In this document: positions 29,837 through 38,540 of the stretch, one piece after another | Numbering within the stretch: position 1 is the stretch's first letter | How the letters are laid out: every line of letters begins with the position of its first letter | Assembly: GCF_001730365.1 (NCBI RefSeq) | Contig: NZ_MIKB01000013.1 | Coordinates: 1-64,000, forward strand | Length of the DNA stretch: 64,000 bases | Direction: 5' to 3' | Source of the DNA: Enterococcus quebecensis | GTDB taxonomy: Bacteria; Bacillota; Bacilli; Lactobacillales; Enterococcaceae | Made by a program: the position numbers and the translations under genes | Notes under the pieces: generated by a model | The model's input: only the letters and a program-made list of their open reading frames with translations | Databases searched by the model: none | What the model was told of the DNA's origin: nothing

Positions 29837-30013
29837 ATGACACAGGAGAAACGAATTAGCTTTAGCTGGGAAAAAAGTAGTTATATGGGCTATGTCGAAA
29901 AAGAATATGAAAATGCTTATTTGGTTGTTGTTTCGGACCCAAGTCCGGATATGGAAGAAAAATATACAAATCGTATGGTTATTAGTAAAAAAGATTGTCA
30001 AACTACAGAGTAA
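29837..30013 (+). CDS. DUF2187-like small protein
   Basis: 58-residue protein, MTQEKRISFSWEK at the N-terminus, with YMGYVEKEYENAYLVVV and a YTNRMVISKKDC ending. This resembles the DUF2187 family of small beta-barrel proteins common in lactobacilli and enterococci, function unknown. The start at 29837 follows AAGGGGTG by 6 bases. It is monocistronic with a strong terminator and divergent from the RRNPP regulator gene. Confidence 0.7.
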   Translation: MTQEKRISFSWEKSSYMGYVEKEYENAYLVVVSDPSPDMEEKYTNRMVISKKDCQTTE

Positions 30014-30056
30014 CTTATTCTCTCATAAGTCACATTGTGTAGACGTTCTTAAAATC

Positions 30057-30099
30057 AGAGTGACTCAAAACAAAAATGTTTTGAGTCACTCTTTTTTTA
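30057..30099. terminator. Bidirectional terminator, DUF2187 / alaA
   Basis: AGAGTGACTCAAAACA pairs with TGTTTTGAGTCACTCT, followed by T-run; convergent genes on both sides. Confidence 0.92.
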
Positions 30100-31314
30100 T
30101 TTCTGCTTGTACGTACTTAAAAACTCACGCATTTTTTCAGTCGTAAATTTCAAGTCTTCCATTTTTGGTAGATAGACGATTCTAAAATGATCTGGCTGTG
30201 TCCAATTAAACCCACCACCATGAACAAGTAAAATGTGATGTTCATGAAGAAAATCAAGAACAAATTTTTCATCATCATAAATATTAAAACGTGCAGTATC
30301 TATTTTCGGGAAAATATAAAAGGCCGCTTTAGGTTTTACCGCTGAAAGTCCAGGAATATCGTTGATTGCATTATAAATGTATTCACGCTGTTCATAGATT
30401 CTTCCTCCAGGCAGTAATAGATCGTCAACACTTTGATAACCGCCTAAAGCCGTTTGGATAATTTGTTGAGACAATACATTTGAACATAGACGCATCGAAG
30501 CTAGCATGTTTAGCCCTTCAATATAGCCTTTAGCATTTTTTTTATTACCGCTAAGCACCATCCAACCACAACGGAAACCAGCCACTCTGTGTGATTTTGA
30601 TAAACCATTTAACGTTACAACAAACAAATCAGGTGCTAAAGTAGCAATTGGAATATGTGTTAAGCCATCCATCACCAAACGATCATAAATTTCATCTGAA
30701 AAAATAATCAAATCATTCTGTCTAGCGACTTCGACGATCTGTTCAAGTATTTCTTTAGGGTACAGTGCCCCTGTTGGATTATTTGGGTTAATTAAAACGA
30801 TAGCTTTTGTATTTGCTGTGACTTTGGCCTTGATATCATCAATATCAGGGTACCATTCCGCTTGTTCATCACAAATATAATGAACGGGATTTCCGCCAGC
30901 TAATGACACAGACGCTGTCCACAAAGGATAGTCAGGCATTGGTACTAGCACTTCATCACCATTATTCAATAAGCCTTGCATACACATTGAAATCAGTTCA
31001 CTTACACCATTTCCAGTATAAATATCATTGATTGTCACGTTAGGAAAACCTTTGACTTGGCAATATTGTTCAATTGCTTTTCGTGCCGAAAAAATTCCTT
31101 TTGAGTCGGAATATCCTTCTGAATTTCGAACATTCATAATCATATCACGAACCACTTCGTTGGGAGCATCAAAACCAAAAGGGGCGGGATTACCAGTATT
31201 AAGTTTCAAAATGCGAATGCCTTCTTCATGCATTCTGTCGGCCTCTTCTAAAACTGGACCGCGTACATCGTAACTCACACCATCAAGTTTGTTGGATTTT
31301 TCAAAATTTCTCAT
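30097..31314 (-). CDS. alaA: Alanine aminotransferase, AlaA-like
   Basis: PLP-dependent fold-I aminotransferase of 405 residues, the same length as E. coli AlaA. Motifs include LNTGNPAPFGFDAP, the substrate-side GNGVSELI, NPNNPTGALY, SDEIYD, the PLP lysine in LNGLSKSHRVAGFRCGW and the final FRIVYLP. It is predicted to interconvert alanine and pyruvate with glutamate/2-oxoglutarate. The start at 31314 follows GAGGGA; the extension to 31377 is unlikely because it lacks a site and family similarity. Confidence 0.88.
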   Translation of the reverse strand: MRNFEKSNKLDGVSYDVRGPVLEEADRMHEEGIRILKLNTGNPAPFGFDAPNEVVRDMIMNVRNSEGYSDSKGIFSARKAIEQYCQVKGFPNVTINDIYTGNGVSELISMCMQGLLNNGDEVLVPMPDYPLWTASVSLAGGNPVHYICDEQAEWYPDIDDIKAKVTANTKAIVLINPNNPTGALYPKEILEQIVEVARQNDLIIFSDEIYDRLVMDGLTHIPIATLAPDLFVVTLNGLSKSHRVAGFRCGWMVLSGNKKNAKGYIEGLNMLASMRLCSNVLSQQIIQTALGGYQSVDDLLLPGGRIYEQREYIYNAINDIPGLSAVKPKAAFYIFPKIDTARFNIYDDEKFVLDFLHEHHILLVHGGGFNWTQPDHFRIVYLPKMEDLKFTTEKMREFLSTYKQK

Positions 31315-31493
31315 ACTGTATCCCTCATTTTCAAAATTTATATCTTTAAAGTTACGCCACCTAGAAAAAAAAAGCAATGAAAAATTGGGAATTTTCTAAA
31401 AAAATTTGTAATTTTAACAAAAGAAGGATTTTATACATATTAAATCTCCTTTAAAAATCAAGGGTGGAAGTAGAATATTTTTCTTATAGAACA

Positions 31494-31535
31494 AAAAAAG
31501 ATCAGTTTTCTTTTATTAAAAAACTGACCCTTTTT
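31494..31535 (-). terminator. Terminator of malL
   Basis: GGGTCAGTTTT pairs with AAAACTGATCT, including a wobble, followed by seven T's on the minus strand. Confidence 0.85.
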
Positions 31536-31537
31536 TG

Positions 31538-33199
31538 CTATTGCTTAGCTATTTTATGTTTATAAATCCTTGCTTCATAAGGCGCAAAAATCGTGTGTTG
31601 ATGAATCGTATGCTCATTCAGATTGCATAATTCTAGCTGCCATTCTTCAATTCGAACATTTTTCGGCAAATCAGCAGAAGCAAAATCTTTTGACAAATTG
31701 ATTATGACTATAAAACGTTCTTCGCCTAAACTGCGCCCATACACAAACAGTTGTGGATGCTCTGGTAAATATAGTTTATAGGTTCCATAAATCAATGCTT
31801 GATTTTCAGTCCTCAAACGAATAACCTTCTTGTAAAAATTCAAAATAGAATCTGGATCAGCCAATTCATCTAACACATTGACTTCTTGCTTATTTGGATT
31901 AATCACCATCCATGGCTTCCTTTTTGAAAAACCAGCATATTCTTCTGCAGTCCATTGCATTGGCGTTCTGGAGTTATCTCTTGCTGTTCTACGAATCACT
32001 TCCATTGCTTTTACTGGTTCAACTCCTGCATGGATCATTTCATAATAGAAATTCTTAGTATCTACTGCATCGATATCTTCGATTGAAGCAAATGGCATAT
32101 TCGTCATACCAATTTCTTGTCCTTGATAAATAAATGGCGTTCCTTGAAGTAACAGAAATGTTAGCGCTAAGGCCTTAGCTGATGCCTTCCAAAATACCGT
32201 TTCTTCACTACCAAAACTTGATACAGATCTAGGAATATCATGATTTTCCATATACAATGCATTCCAACCTTTGCCGTCAGCTAAAGCTTCTTGCCACCTA
32301 GTGATTGCTTGCTTGAAATGAACCACATCCAAGGTTTCTTGTTCTTCTTTATTCCAAAGTGAGATATGATCAAATTCAAATAGCATATTGAAGTAGCCTT
32401 CTGTTTCTCCTACCCATTGATGAGCTTGTTCGGCACTAACTCCATTTGCTTCTCCAACCGTCAAAATATCCCTGTTTTTAAAAACATCTCGTAATTCTTC
32501 CAAATGCACTTCAATCCCAGGAACGTTTTTAAATGAAGCAAACGGATCATTCTCCGATGACGTTTCCAAAGGTGCTTTCTTTATATGAGAGATTGCATCC
32601 ACACGAAATCCATCAATCCCTTTATCCAACCACCAGTTGATCATTGAAAACAAGTCTCTTTTTACTCGCGGATTTTCCCAATTGAGGTCTGGTTGCTCTT
32701 TAGCAAAAACATGTAGATAATATTGCTTGGTCATTTCATCATACTCCCAAGCAGATCCTCCAAAAATGGAAACCCAGTCATTCGGCGGACCATCAATTGT
32801 TCCATCCGCCCAAATATAATAGTCTCTATAATCGTCTTTGACAGAGGACCTTGATTCTAAAAACCAAGAATGCTGATTAGATGTGTGATTGATCACTAAA
32901 TCCATAATAATCTTGATTCCCACTTTGTGTGCTTCTTTCAATAATAAGTCAAATTCCTCCATCGTACCATAAGTTGAAAGTATTTTTTGATAGTCACTGA
33001 TATCATACCCATTATCTACATTAGGAGATTCATAAATTGGTGTAATCCAAATAAAACCGATTCCTAGTTCTTTCAGATAATCTAATTTTGAGCGAATACC
33101 ATTTAAATCACCAATACCATCACCATCTGTATCCATAAAACTGCTTGGATATATCTGATAGCCAACTGCTTCTTTCCACCAAGTCCGCTTGATTGTCAT
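31538..33199 (-). CDS. malL: GH13 alpha-glucosidase (oligo-1,6-glucosidase type)
   Basis: 553-residue cytosolic glycoside hydrolase of family 13, subfamily 31. Conserved regions are DLVINHTS, GFRVDAISHI (nucleophile Asp), VGEANG (acid/base Glu) and MENHDIPRS (stabilising Asp). QPDLNWENP is typical of the oligo-1,6-glucosidase/MalL group. It should hydrolyse isomaltose or short 1,6-linked or sucrose-type glucosides; a trehalose-6-phosphate hydrolase or dextran glucosidase cannot be excluded. The start at 33199 has GGAG 8 bases upstream. No sugar transporter is adjacent. Confidence 0.85.
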   Translation of the reverse strand: MTIKRTWWKEAVGYQIYPSSFMDTDGDGIGDLNGIRSKLDYLKELGIGFIWITPIYESPNVDNGYDISDYQKILSTYGTMEEFDLLLKEAHKVGIKIIMDLVINHTSNQHSWFLESRSSVKDDYRDYYIWADGTIDGPPNDWVSIFGGSAWEYDEMTKQYYLHVFAKEQPDLNWENPRVKRDLFSMINWWLDKGIDGFRVDAISHIKKAPLETSSENDPFASFKNVPGIEVHLEELRDVFKNRDILTVGEANGVSAEQAHQWVGETEGYFNMLFEFDHISLWNKEEQETLDVVHFKQAITRWQEALADGKGWNALYMENHDIPRSVSSFGSEETVFWKASAKALALTFLLLQGTPFIYQGQEIGMTNMPFASIEDIDAVDTKNFYYEMIHAGVEPVKAMEVIRRTARDNSRTPMQWTAEEYAGFSKRKPWMVINPNKQEVNVLDELADPDSILNFYKKVIRLRTENQALIYGTYKLYLPEHPQLFVYGRSLGEERFIVIINLSKDFASADLPKNVRIEEWQLELCNLNEHTIHQHTIFAPYEARIYKHKIAKQ

Positions 33200-33387
33200 A
33201 CGTATCACTCCATTTTATCTTCGTCTTTCATTACATTATATAAGATGGAATGAAAAAACGTATCTGAAATGCATACTATTTCTTCATTAAGCAATGGATA
33301 ATACTTTTGCTCTAAGCATTCAAATGGAAATAGGAAAGCAATTTTGCTATAGTTAATGTGTTTGAATAATAAATCTAGAGGTGGAGA

Positions 33388-33789
33388 ATGAAAAAATTAG
33401 TTAGAGTCAGTATGTTTTATATGATTTTCGGATTATTAGCAGGGATTTTTTATCGTGAATTTACAAAATTGAATGATTTTACTGGAGAAACACAACTGGG
33501 TGTCTTACACACTCACATATTGATTTTAGGCATGTTCTTTTTCTTAATTGTTTTACTTTTGGAAAAAAACTTCCAATTAACTAAAGAGAAGAATTATAAG
33601 AAATTTTATGTTATTTATAATATTGGATTAGGAATAACACTGTTGATGATGATTGTTCGAGGTGTTTTGCAAGTATTATCTTATCCTGAATCAGCAGCTA
33701 TTTCAGGTATCTCTGGATTAGGTCATATCATTATTACTATCGGGCTGGCTTATTTCTTTCAGGTTTTGTTTAAAGCGGTTAAAGAATAA
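33388..33789 (+). CDS. DUF2871 membrane protein
   Basis: 133 residues with four predicted transmembrane helices (about 7-24, 42-62, 75-97 and 108-128). GVLHTHILILGMFFF contains a conserved His pair, as in the DUF2871 family. The His arrangement is somewhat like small haem- or copper-binding four-helix proteins, but function is unknown. AGAGGTGGAGA precedes the ATG. Monocistronic. Confidence 0.78.
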   Translation: MKKLVRVSMFYMIFGLLAGIFYREFTKLNDFTGETQLGVLHTHILILGMFFFLIVLLLEKNFQLTKEKNYKKFYVIYNIGLGITLLMMIVRGVLQVLSYPESAAISGISGLGHIIITIGLAYFFQVLFKAVKE

Positions 33790-33825
33790 ATCGAATGATT
33801 GATACAAAAGACTCGATTTTTTAGA

Positions 33826-33870
33826 AAGGACGTTTGTTTTTGAGTATTCAAAAACTGCGTTCTTTTTTTA
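33826..33870 (+). terminator. Terminator of the DUF2871 gene
   Basis: GTTTTTGA-GTAT-TCAAAAAC with weaker outer pairing (GGACG / CGTTC) and seven T's after it. Confidence 0.8.
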
Positions 33871-34011
33871 ATATCCTCATCAATTGTTCATTCTGTTATT
33901 TTAAGCACACCTAAACGCCACCAGATTAGTTTTTAGGGTTTTAAAATTTGATATGTACATTTACTCAAACTTTTAAGGCGCTCCAGAAAACCTATCAGAA
34001 GTTAACAAAAC

Positions 34012-34050
34012 ATACAAAAAAATGATGAGCTTCTAAGAGGTCATCATTTT
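34012..34050 (-). terminator. Terminator of the type VII lipase cassette
   Basis: On the minus strand AAATGATGA pairs with TCATCATTT and runs into a T-run; the stem overlaps the last gene's stop codon at 34044. Confidence 0.85.
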
Positions 34051-34328
34051 CCATCTTTCGTAATAGTTGTTAGTTTTTTAGACGTGTTCTCAAAAGTTGT
34101 TTTTGCTTTTGTTACCCAAGCACCTTTTGCCGAAGATTGAAAGTTTGAAATATAGTTAGCACTACTACTTCTTAATCGTTCTACTCGAGCTTGTCCCATG
34201 CTTTTAACTAGTTGCTTTTTCGTTTCTGCCGTTTGAACACATGGCGGAGCAACCAGGCTACGTATCAGAGCTTTTTCCAATTCTTTTCGTAATCTTTTTA
34301 ACTCCAGTTTCATTTTTTCATTACTCAT
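34044..34328 (-). CDS. Small helical type VII accessory protein (TlaA2-like position)
   Basis: 94-residue helical protein without signal peptide. It has a charged first helix (KMKLELKRLRKELEKAL) and a later SSAKGAWVTKAKTTF segment with a Gly-x-Trp feature reminiscent of WXG100-type helical hairpins. It overlaps the previous gene by 8 bases. It is the fourth gene of a cassette matching tilA-tslA-tlaA1-tlaA2, where two small helical proteins bind the secretion domain of the lipase. Assignment rests mainly on position, size and helical character. Confidence 0.65.
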   Translation of the reverse strand: MSNEKMKLELKRLRKELEKALIRSLVAPPCVQTAETKKQLVKSMGQARVERLRSSSANYISNFQSSAKGAWVTKAKTTFENTSKKLTTITKDGK

Positions 34329-34692
34329 TTTCTTTTTTTCTCTCCTTCTCTTTTAAAAGAGTAAGTTCATCTTCTATTAATTGGGTTTGTTTCTTATAAT
34401 GAATCGTGTTGTCTTCTTGTTTATTTTCTAATTCTTTCATTGTTTGATTAACAACTCTATCCCCATCATCTTTACATTGTTCTAATAAATGATAGACTCT
34501 GCTCATATTTATTGGTTCACTATATTCGGCTTGCTGATAATGATATCGATAATTTTCTGAAAGATTTTCTAACTCACGACCAAATTTTTGTTTTTCATAA
34601 AAGGCTTCTTCTAACTCTTCTTCGATCTTTCTTTGATTCTTTTCATACTCGGATTCTAAATCTGCTAATTTATTTAAATATGTTCTCTCCAT
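34321..34692 (-). CDS. Small coiled-coil type VII accessory protein (DUF3958-like, TlaA1-like)
   Basis: 123-residue, almost entirely helical, highly charged coiled-coil protein (KLADLESEYEKNQRKIEEEL and a KKENE tail). Proteins of this size and character (DUF3958/Lap-like) are encoded next to LXG-type effectors and act as targeting partners. An AAAGG site precedes the ATG. It starts 6 bases after the lipase stop and overlaps the next gene, so the four genes form one translationally coupled operon. Confidence 0.7.
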   Translation of the reverse strand: MERTYLNKLADLESEYEKNQRKIEEELEEAFYEKQKFGRELENLSENYRYHYQQAEYSEPINMSRVYHLLEQCKDDGDRVVNQTMKELENKQEDNTIHYKKQTQLIEDELTLLKEKERKKENE

Positions 34693-34698
34693 AAACCT

Positions 34699-35952
34699 TT
34701 ATCCCCTTATTTGTCTCGCTAGCTCTTGGTCAGTTTCTACTTGTTTGTTTATTGACGATTGGATTTGCCCAATTAATTCATGATATTCTTGTTGTATCGA
34801 AGATAATTCGATTATTTTTTGTTCATATTCTTCTTTTGGTTCTATTCGAACAATTGGCTCTGTTGCTCCACCAGTATTTAAAGAATCCACTACTTCTCCT
34901 TGATGTAATGTCGAGCCTATGGAGTCGGCTGTTTTTACTGTGTTTGTCCATAACTTATCGGAATCTTTCTTTGCTTCACGATACATTTTTTTGATATCAT
35001 CTATTTCTACTTGAAGGGTTTTATTCATTCCTTGTGTTAAAATCAATGCTTCGGACGCATCTAAATAAATTTCTTCTGAAGCAGACAATCCTCCACCACT
35101 CTTTAAGAGCTTTGCTCGCAACACATCTAATGCTTTTAATTTACTCTGAGTATCTGTTTGAACTCTTTGTTGAGCCACATAAATTTTATTTAAATCTGGA
35201 GTATGCCGGCGAATGAAATCCTGTTCTTTTTTTGTTAAGAAACCAGTGATATCATGCTCTTTTCCATTTTTAATGATAATAATTTTCCCTGGATAGATAC
35301 TTCCAGGAACTCCACCTGCAGCTTTATTTAATGGATCATTTTCAGATACAAAATAAATGATATTTCCGCTGTATCGTCCAAATAAATCAGATAATTCTTG
35401 TTGACTCGACTTCTTTAGATTTCCTAGTAAATTCATTAGTGGGGCTGAATTGTAAAGAATGATATTAGGAATATTGTGTTCCATGCCCATGATTGTCCCA
35501 TTTCTTCCACCTAGGGAATGACCTGTAACAGTGTCGATGTTATATCCATTTGCTTTTAAATCATTCATGAATTTATTACTAGCATCAAAATATGCAGAAG
35601 AAGGGCCATCTCCTTTAAAGGCTATGTTCCCCCATTGGCCTATGTCTTTTGCGCTTTCTAATATACCATTGTCAAGGTTAGTACCAGTAAAACCGACTAC
35701 AACCTTTCCTGTGTTGTTATCTAGAAATGCTACACCACTTGAACTTGTTTTTGGGTCATAGAACGCATCTACTAGTTGGAGATTAGAAGGAAATTTCCCT
35801 TTTTCTTGTAGTGTATCAATTTGTCCTTGAACCTCTTTTAGAGGCACATTATTTACTAGTGCATTTTCTATTTCATAAGAAATTGTTGATACTGCACTAG
35901 TTGCTTCACTATCTTTTTTTATACCTTTATCTTTTACTTCATACTTACTCAC
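34699..35952 (-). CDS. Putative type VII-secreted lipase with N-terminal catalytic domain (TslA-like)
   Basis: 417 residues, no signal peptide. The N-terminal half (about 50-260) is an alpha/beta hydrolase of the class 3 lipase/DUF2974 kind. It has VVGFTGTNL before the core, the nucleophile elbow GHSLGG near residue 145, and later SENDPLN (candidate Asp) and downstream His residues. The C-terminal half (about 270-417) is helical, polar and coiled-coil-like, as in LXG targeting domains. This reversed order, toxin first and targeting domain last, is that of staphylococcal TslA. The start is GTG, 8 bases inside the lipoprotein gene, with GAGGAGG 9 bases upstream. Confidence 0.8.
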   Translation of the reverse strand: MSKYEVKDKGIKKDSEATSAVSTISYEIENALVNNVPLKEVQGQIDTLQEKGKFPSNLQLVDAFYDPKTSSSGVAFLDNNTGKVVVGFTGTNLDNGILESAKDIGQWGNIAFKGDGPSSAYFDASNKFMNDLKANGYNIDTVTGHSLGGRNGTIMGMEHNIPNIILYNSAPLMNLLGNLKKSSQQELSDLFGRYSGNIIYFVSENDPLNKAAGGVPGSIYPGKIIIIKNGKEHDITGFLTKKEQDFIRRHTPDLNKIYVAQQRVQTDTQSKLKALDVLRAKLLKSGGGLSASEEIYLDASEALILTQGMNKTLQVEIDDIKKMYREAKKDSDKLWTNTVKTADSIGSTLHQGEVVDSLNTGGATEPIVRIEPKEEYEQKIIELSSIQQEYHELIGQIQSSINKQVETDQELARQIRG

Positions 35953-36706
35953 TTGCTAAATCCTCCTCAGAAAGAGGTTGAAAATCAATAGAATCTGAGA
36001 AAAATACGCTTAACTTCTTATCAAATCTAAATTCTAGCTGTTTATAGCCAATTGAATTGCCTTCTAAGTCCCCAGTTCCTTTCAACAATAAAGTAGGAGC
36101 TTTATCTGTAACAATATCATACTTACTTCTCAATGCTTGAACATTTGAATCTTCATTCGTTAATTGATATTCTAATTCATACATTGGAACCTCTGAATTA
36201 TACATTTTTTTTATATTTTTATAGTTATCTAATTTGTCGAAATTTCCATACTGAACAAAGAACTTGAATTTTTCAATCTTATTTTTCATTTCTTCCCCGG
36301 GTATATCTTCTGATAAATGAAAACCATTCTCATCATATATAACTGGATATTTTTCTTTCTCAATAGGCTTACTCAAATCATTAGAAGTTTTTCTAATATA
36401 ATAGAATCCTTTTGCTTTTCTTGTATTTCTATTAATTCTTAGCAACATACCTTCTGTAAGTAAATCTCCTTCTTCTGTTTTACTCATTGAAAAATCAGAA
36501 TTTAATACCCAAACTCCCTTATCATCCTTATTGAACTCATCATCTCGATAGCCTTCCATATCATAGAAACTCTCCAAATTGGGTGTTGGATACATTGCTA
36601 ATACTTTATCAAAACTTTGTTCAATTTCTGCTTTTTTTTTTGTGTCACATCCAGTTAATCCACTCATTATCATTAGCCCTCCTAAAAATAAATATATTTT
36701 TTTCAA
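35945..36706 (-). CDS. Tandem-type lipoprotein (DUF576), TilA-like immunity candidate
   Basis: 253-residue lipoprotein. The signal peptide MKKIYLFLGGLMIMSG is followed by the lipobox LTGC. The mature part matches the staphylococcal tandem lipoprotein (DUF576/Lpl) family strongly, including EGYRDDEF, DDKGVWVLNS, RNTRKAKGFYYI, KFKFFVQYGNF, LEYQLTNEDSNV, KAPTLLLKGTGDLEG and SDSIDFQP. One such protein, TilA, neutralises the TslA lipase at the cell surface, and the same partner is encoded next. The start is TTG at 36706, 10 bases after GGGAGG; the frame to 36724 begins inside that site. Confidence 0.88.
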   Translation of the reverse strand: MKKIYLFLGGLMIMSGLTGCDTKKKAEIEQSFDKVLAMYPTPNLESFYDMEGYRDDEFNKDDKGVWVLNSDFSMSKTEEGDLLTEGMLLRINRNTRKAKGFYYIRKTSNDLSKPIEKEKYPVIYDENGFHLSEDIPGEEMKNKIEKFKFFVQYGNFDKLDNYKNIKKMYNSEVPMYELEYQLTNEDSNVQALRSKYDIVTDKAPTLLLKGTGDLEGNSIGYKQLEFRFDKKLSVFFSDSIDFQPLSEEDLASE

Positions 36707-36887
36707 GATATCGTTTCCTCCCAAACAGGATAAAATTTATTTCATATTAAAATTTATTTACACCCTAATTAACATTTATTTTACCAAAAGAATAATGAAA
36801 TAGATAGTTCGTTATTGGTATCAAATCTTAGATAACTTTTCGTAGAGACGAAATCTATTAAACTTATCTACGAGAAGATGAATTCTT

Positions 36888-37344
36888 ATGACCCAATACG
36901 AAGAAGATTTTAAACAAATAATCGTTGAACTCAATCAAACTGAACGCTCTGTCCGAGGCTTATCGAAAGAATATGGCACATCTGAAGCAGCGATTTATAA
37001 ATAGAAAAATTTATATGTGCCAAACCACTCCACAGGATTGACTGGAAAAGAAGCAGCTGAATTAAGGAAAGAAAACTTGATATCTTAAAAAAATCCGCCA
37101 TCATATTCTCTCGAAAGACTTAACCTTATTTGTTCAATTCATTGAAAGTTGGTGTGTAATTCACACAGTTTCTTCATTGTGTCGTTTATTAGAAATTTCT
37201 AGAAACGTCTACTATTTCCATAAAAACAAACCGTTGATAGTTACAGAAATCAGAAATAATAAGTTGAAAAAGATCATTTCAACGATCTTTTTTAAGACTA
37301 AACTGCGATATGGTGCAACAAAAATACATCACGTGTTGTTATAA
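36888..37344 (+). pseudogene. Decayed IS3-family transposase (OrfA and start of OrfB)
   Basis: Translation from 36888 gives an IS3-type OrfA start (MTQYEEDFKQIIVELNQTER, then GLSKEYGTSEAAIYK) broken by a stop. After further lesions ELRKEN and, in another frame, ILKKSAIIFSRKT match the usual OrfA end. An in-frame OrfB remnant follows (FVQFIESWCVIHTVSSLCRL, then LRYGATKIHHVLL) and stops at 37342-37344. The catalytic DDE part is missing. This is a dead insertion sequence beside the lipase cassette. Confidence 0.85.
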
Positions 37345-37412
37345 GATCAATTGTAGTTAAGAAATATAGACTTCAAAAGAGAACATCTTAAATCAGATCT
37401 TTTATACGGACA

Positions 37413-37456
37413 TAAAAAAGAACCCTAAACCTATATATACCAAGGTTTAGGTTTGA
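37413..37456 (-). terminator. Terminator of the tRNA-Leu gene
   Basis: AACCTAAACCT pairs with AGGTTTAGGGTT on the minus strand, followed by six T's. Confidence 0.88.
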
Positions 37457-37460
37457 ATGA

Positions 37461-37543
37461 TGCGGCCAAGAAGACTCGAACTTCCACGGGGTTGCCCCCA
37501 CCAGCCCCTCAAGCTGGCGCGTCTGCCATTCCGCCATGACCGC
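37461..37543 (-). tRNA. tRNA-Leu (anticodon GAG)
   Basis: 83-nt class II tRNA. The acceptor arms are GCGGTCA and TGGCCGC with discriminator A; the 3' CCA is not encoded. The anticodon stem CCAGC/GCTGG encloses the loop TTGAGGG, giving GAG for CUC and CUU codons. A long variable arm (GGTGGGGGCAACCCC) and the T arm GTTCGAGTC are present. Confidence 0.95.
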
Positions 37544-37632
37544 AATTCGTACGATAATATTAGTTATAATAACTACTTAAATCTATGATAAAATACGGTC
37601 TTACTTTTGTCAATCTTTCCTGAAATTTCTAA

Positions 37633-38358
37633 CTATCGTTTCTGTTTATAATCATAAACCTGACACAGTTGCTCATAAGCTAATTGAACAGATTCAGGAA
37701 TTTCCACAGCACCAATATAATTACGTCCATTTGGCCCATAGCCATTTTCATCATTTCTTAATCGATCAATTTCACCTAAAACCAAAGAGAAAAAATAATC
37801 TTTATTCCATAAACCGTTAAGACGATTATCTTCAAACGTAATCCTTTCATCAACTGTTTTAACAAAAGGAACGATTGGCACATAATTAGTGAAATGTGCA
37901 TGGGTTTCTTGCCATTCTTTGTGAAAAGTTTCTTTGGTTCTTCTTTGTAATATGGGGTCTTGTAGTAACAAAACTTTTCTAGGATTCAAATCACTTTCCT
38001 GTACCTTTTCCAATGAGAAACTTGCATTCTCACCAGAATTTGTTGATTCCGTTTCAATTAAGAATTGATCTTTGTCTAAATGATATTTTAACTTGAAATA
38101 GTCTAGATACATTTCAGTTTCACAAGAACCGCTAATATTCATTCCTATATTTTTAAAATTTTCTCTTAGGAATGGTGTGGCATGACCAATACCACCTACA
38201 AGCATAAATGCAGAAGCTTTTTTTTGTTTATACAAATGAATCAACTCATCTGCAAGATAAGGAAGACTATTTCCAGCTAATATCGCTAAATCATAGTTTT
38301 CAGTCACTTCTTCTTTTGCAGCTAAGTAGTCAATCACTTCATTCCATTGCGGAATCAT
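37633..38358 (-). CDS. YdcF family protein (DUF218 domain)
   Basis: 241 residues. The DUF218 fold shows LAILAGNSLPYLADELI, the Gly-rich AFMLVGGIGHATPF, ESTNSGENASFS and VLLLQDPILQRRT. The cytosolic E. coli YdcF binds S-adenosylmethionine; other DUF218 proteins act on envelope precursors. There is no membrane segment here. AAGGTAGGG precedes the ATG. It stands alone between the tRNA and the sprT-tex operon. Confidence 0.8.
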   Translation of the reverse strand: MIPQWNEVIDYLAAKEEVTENYDLAILAGNSLPYLADELIHLYKQKKASAFMLVGGIGHATPFLRENFKNIGMNISGSCETEMYLDYFKLKYHLDKDQFLIETESTNSGENASFSLEKVQESDLNPRKVLLLQDPILQRRTKETFHKEWQETHAHFTNYVPIVPFVKTVDERITFEDNRLNGLWNKDYFFSLVLGEIDRLRNDENGYGPNGRNYIGAVEIPESVQLAYEQLCQVYDYKQKR

Positions 38359-38430
38359 ATTCTTATCCCTACCTTATAAATGACGAGAATAAAGCACTAA
38401 GTATACTTCATTTCAACCATATCAATTTCT

Positions 38431-38521
38431 AAAAAATAAAGCATTTGGAAATAAACCGAAATGCACAAAAATTTTTAAAAGTATTTTCGTGCATTCCTTT
38501 CTTTCATCCAAATGCTTTTAT
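38431..38521 (-). terminator. Terminator of the tex-sprT operon
   Basis: Outer stem AAAGCATTTGG / CCAAATGCTTT and inner stem GAATGCACGAAAAT / ATTTTTGTGCATTTC form an extended hairpin. It is followed on the minus strand by a T-rich run (TTTATTTTTT). Confidence 0.8.
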
Positions 38522-38540
38522 TTCAGCGTCTTAGGTACAT

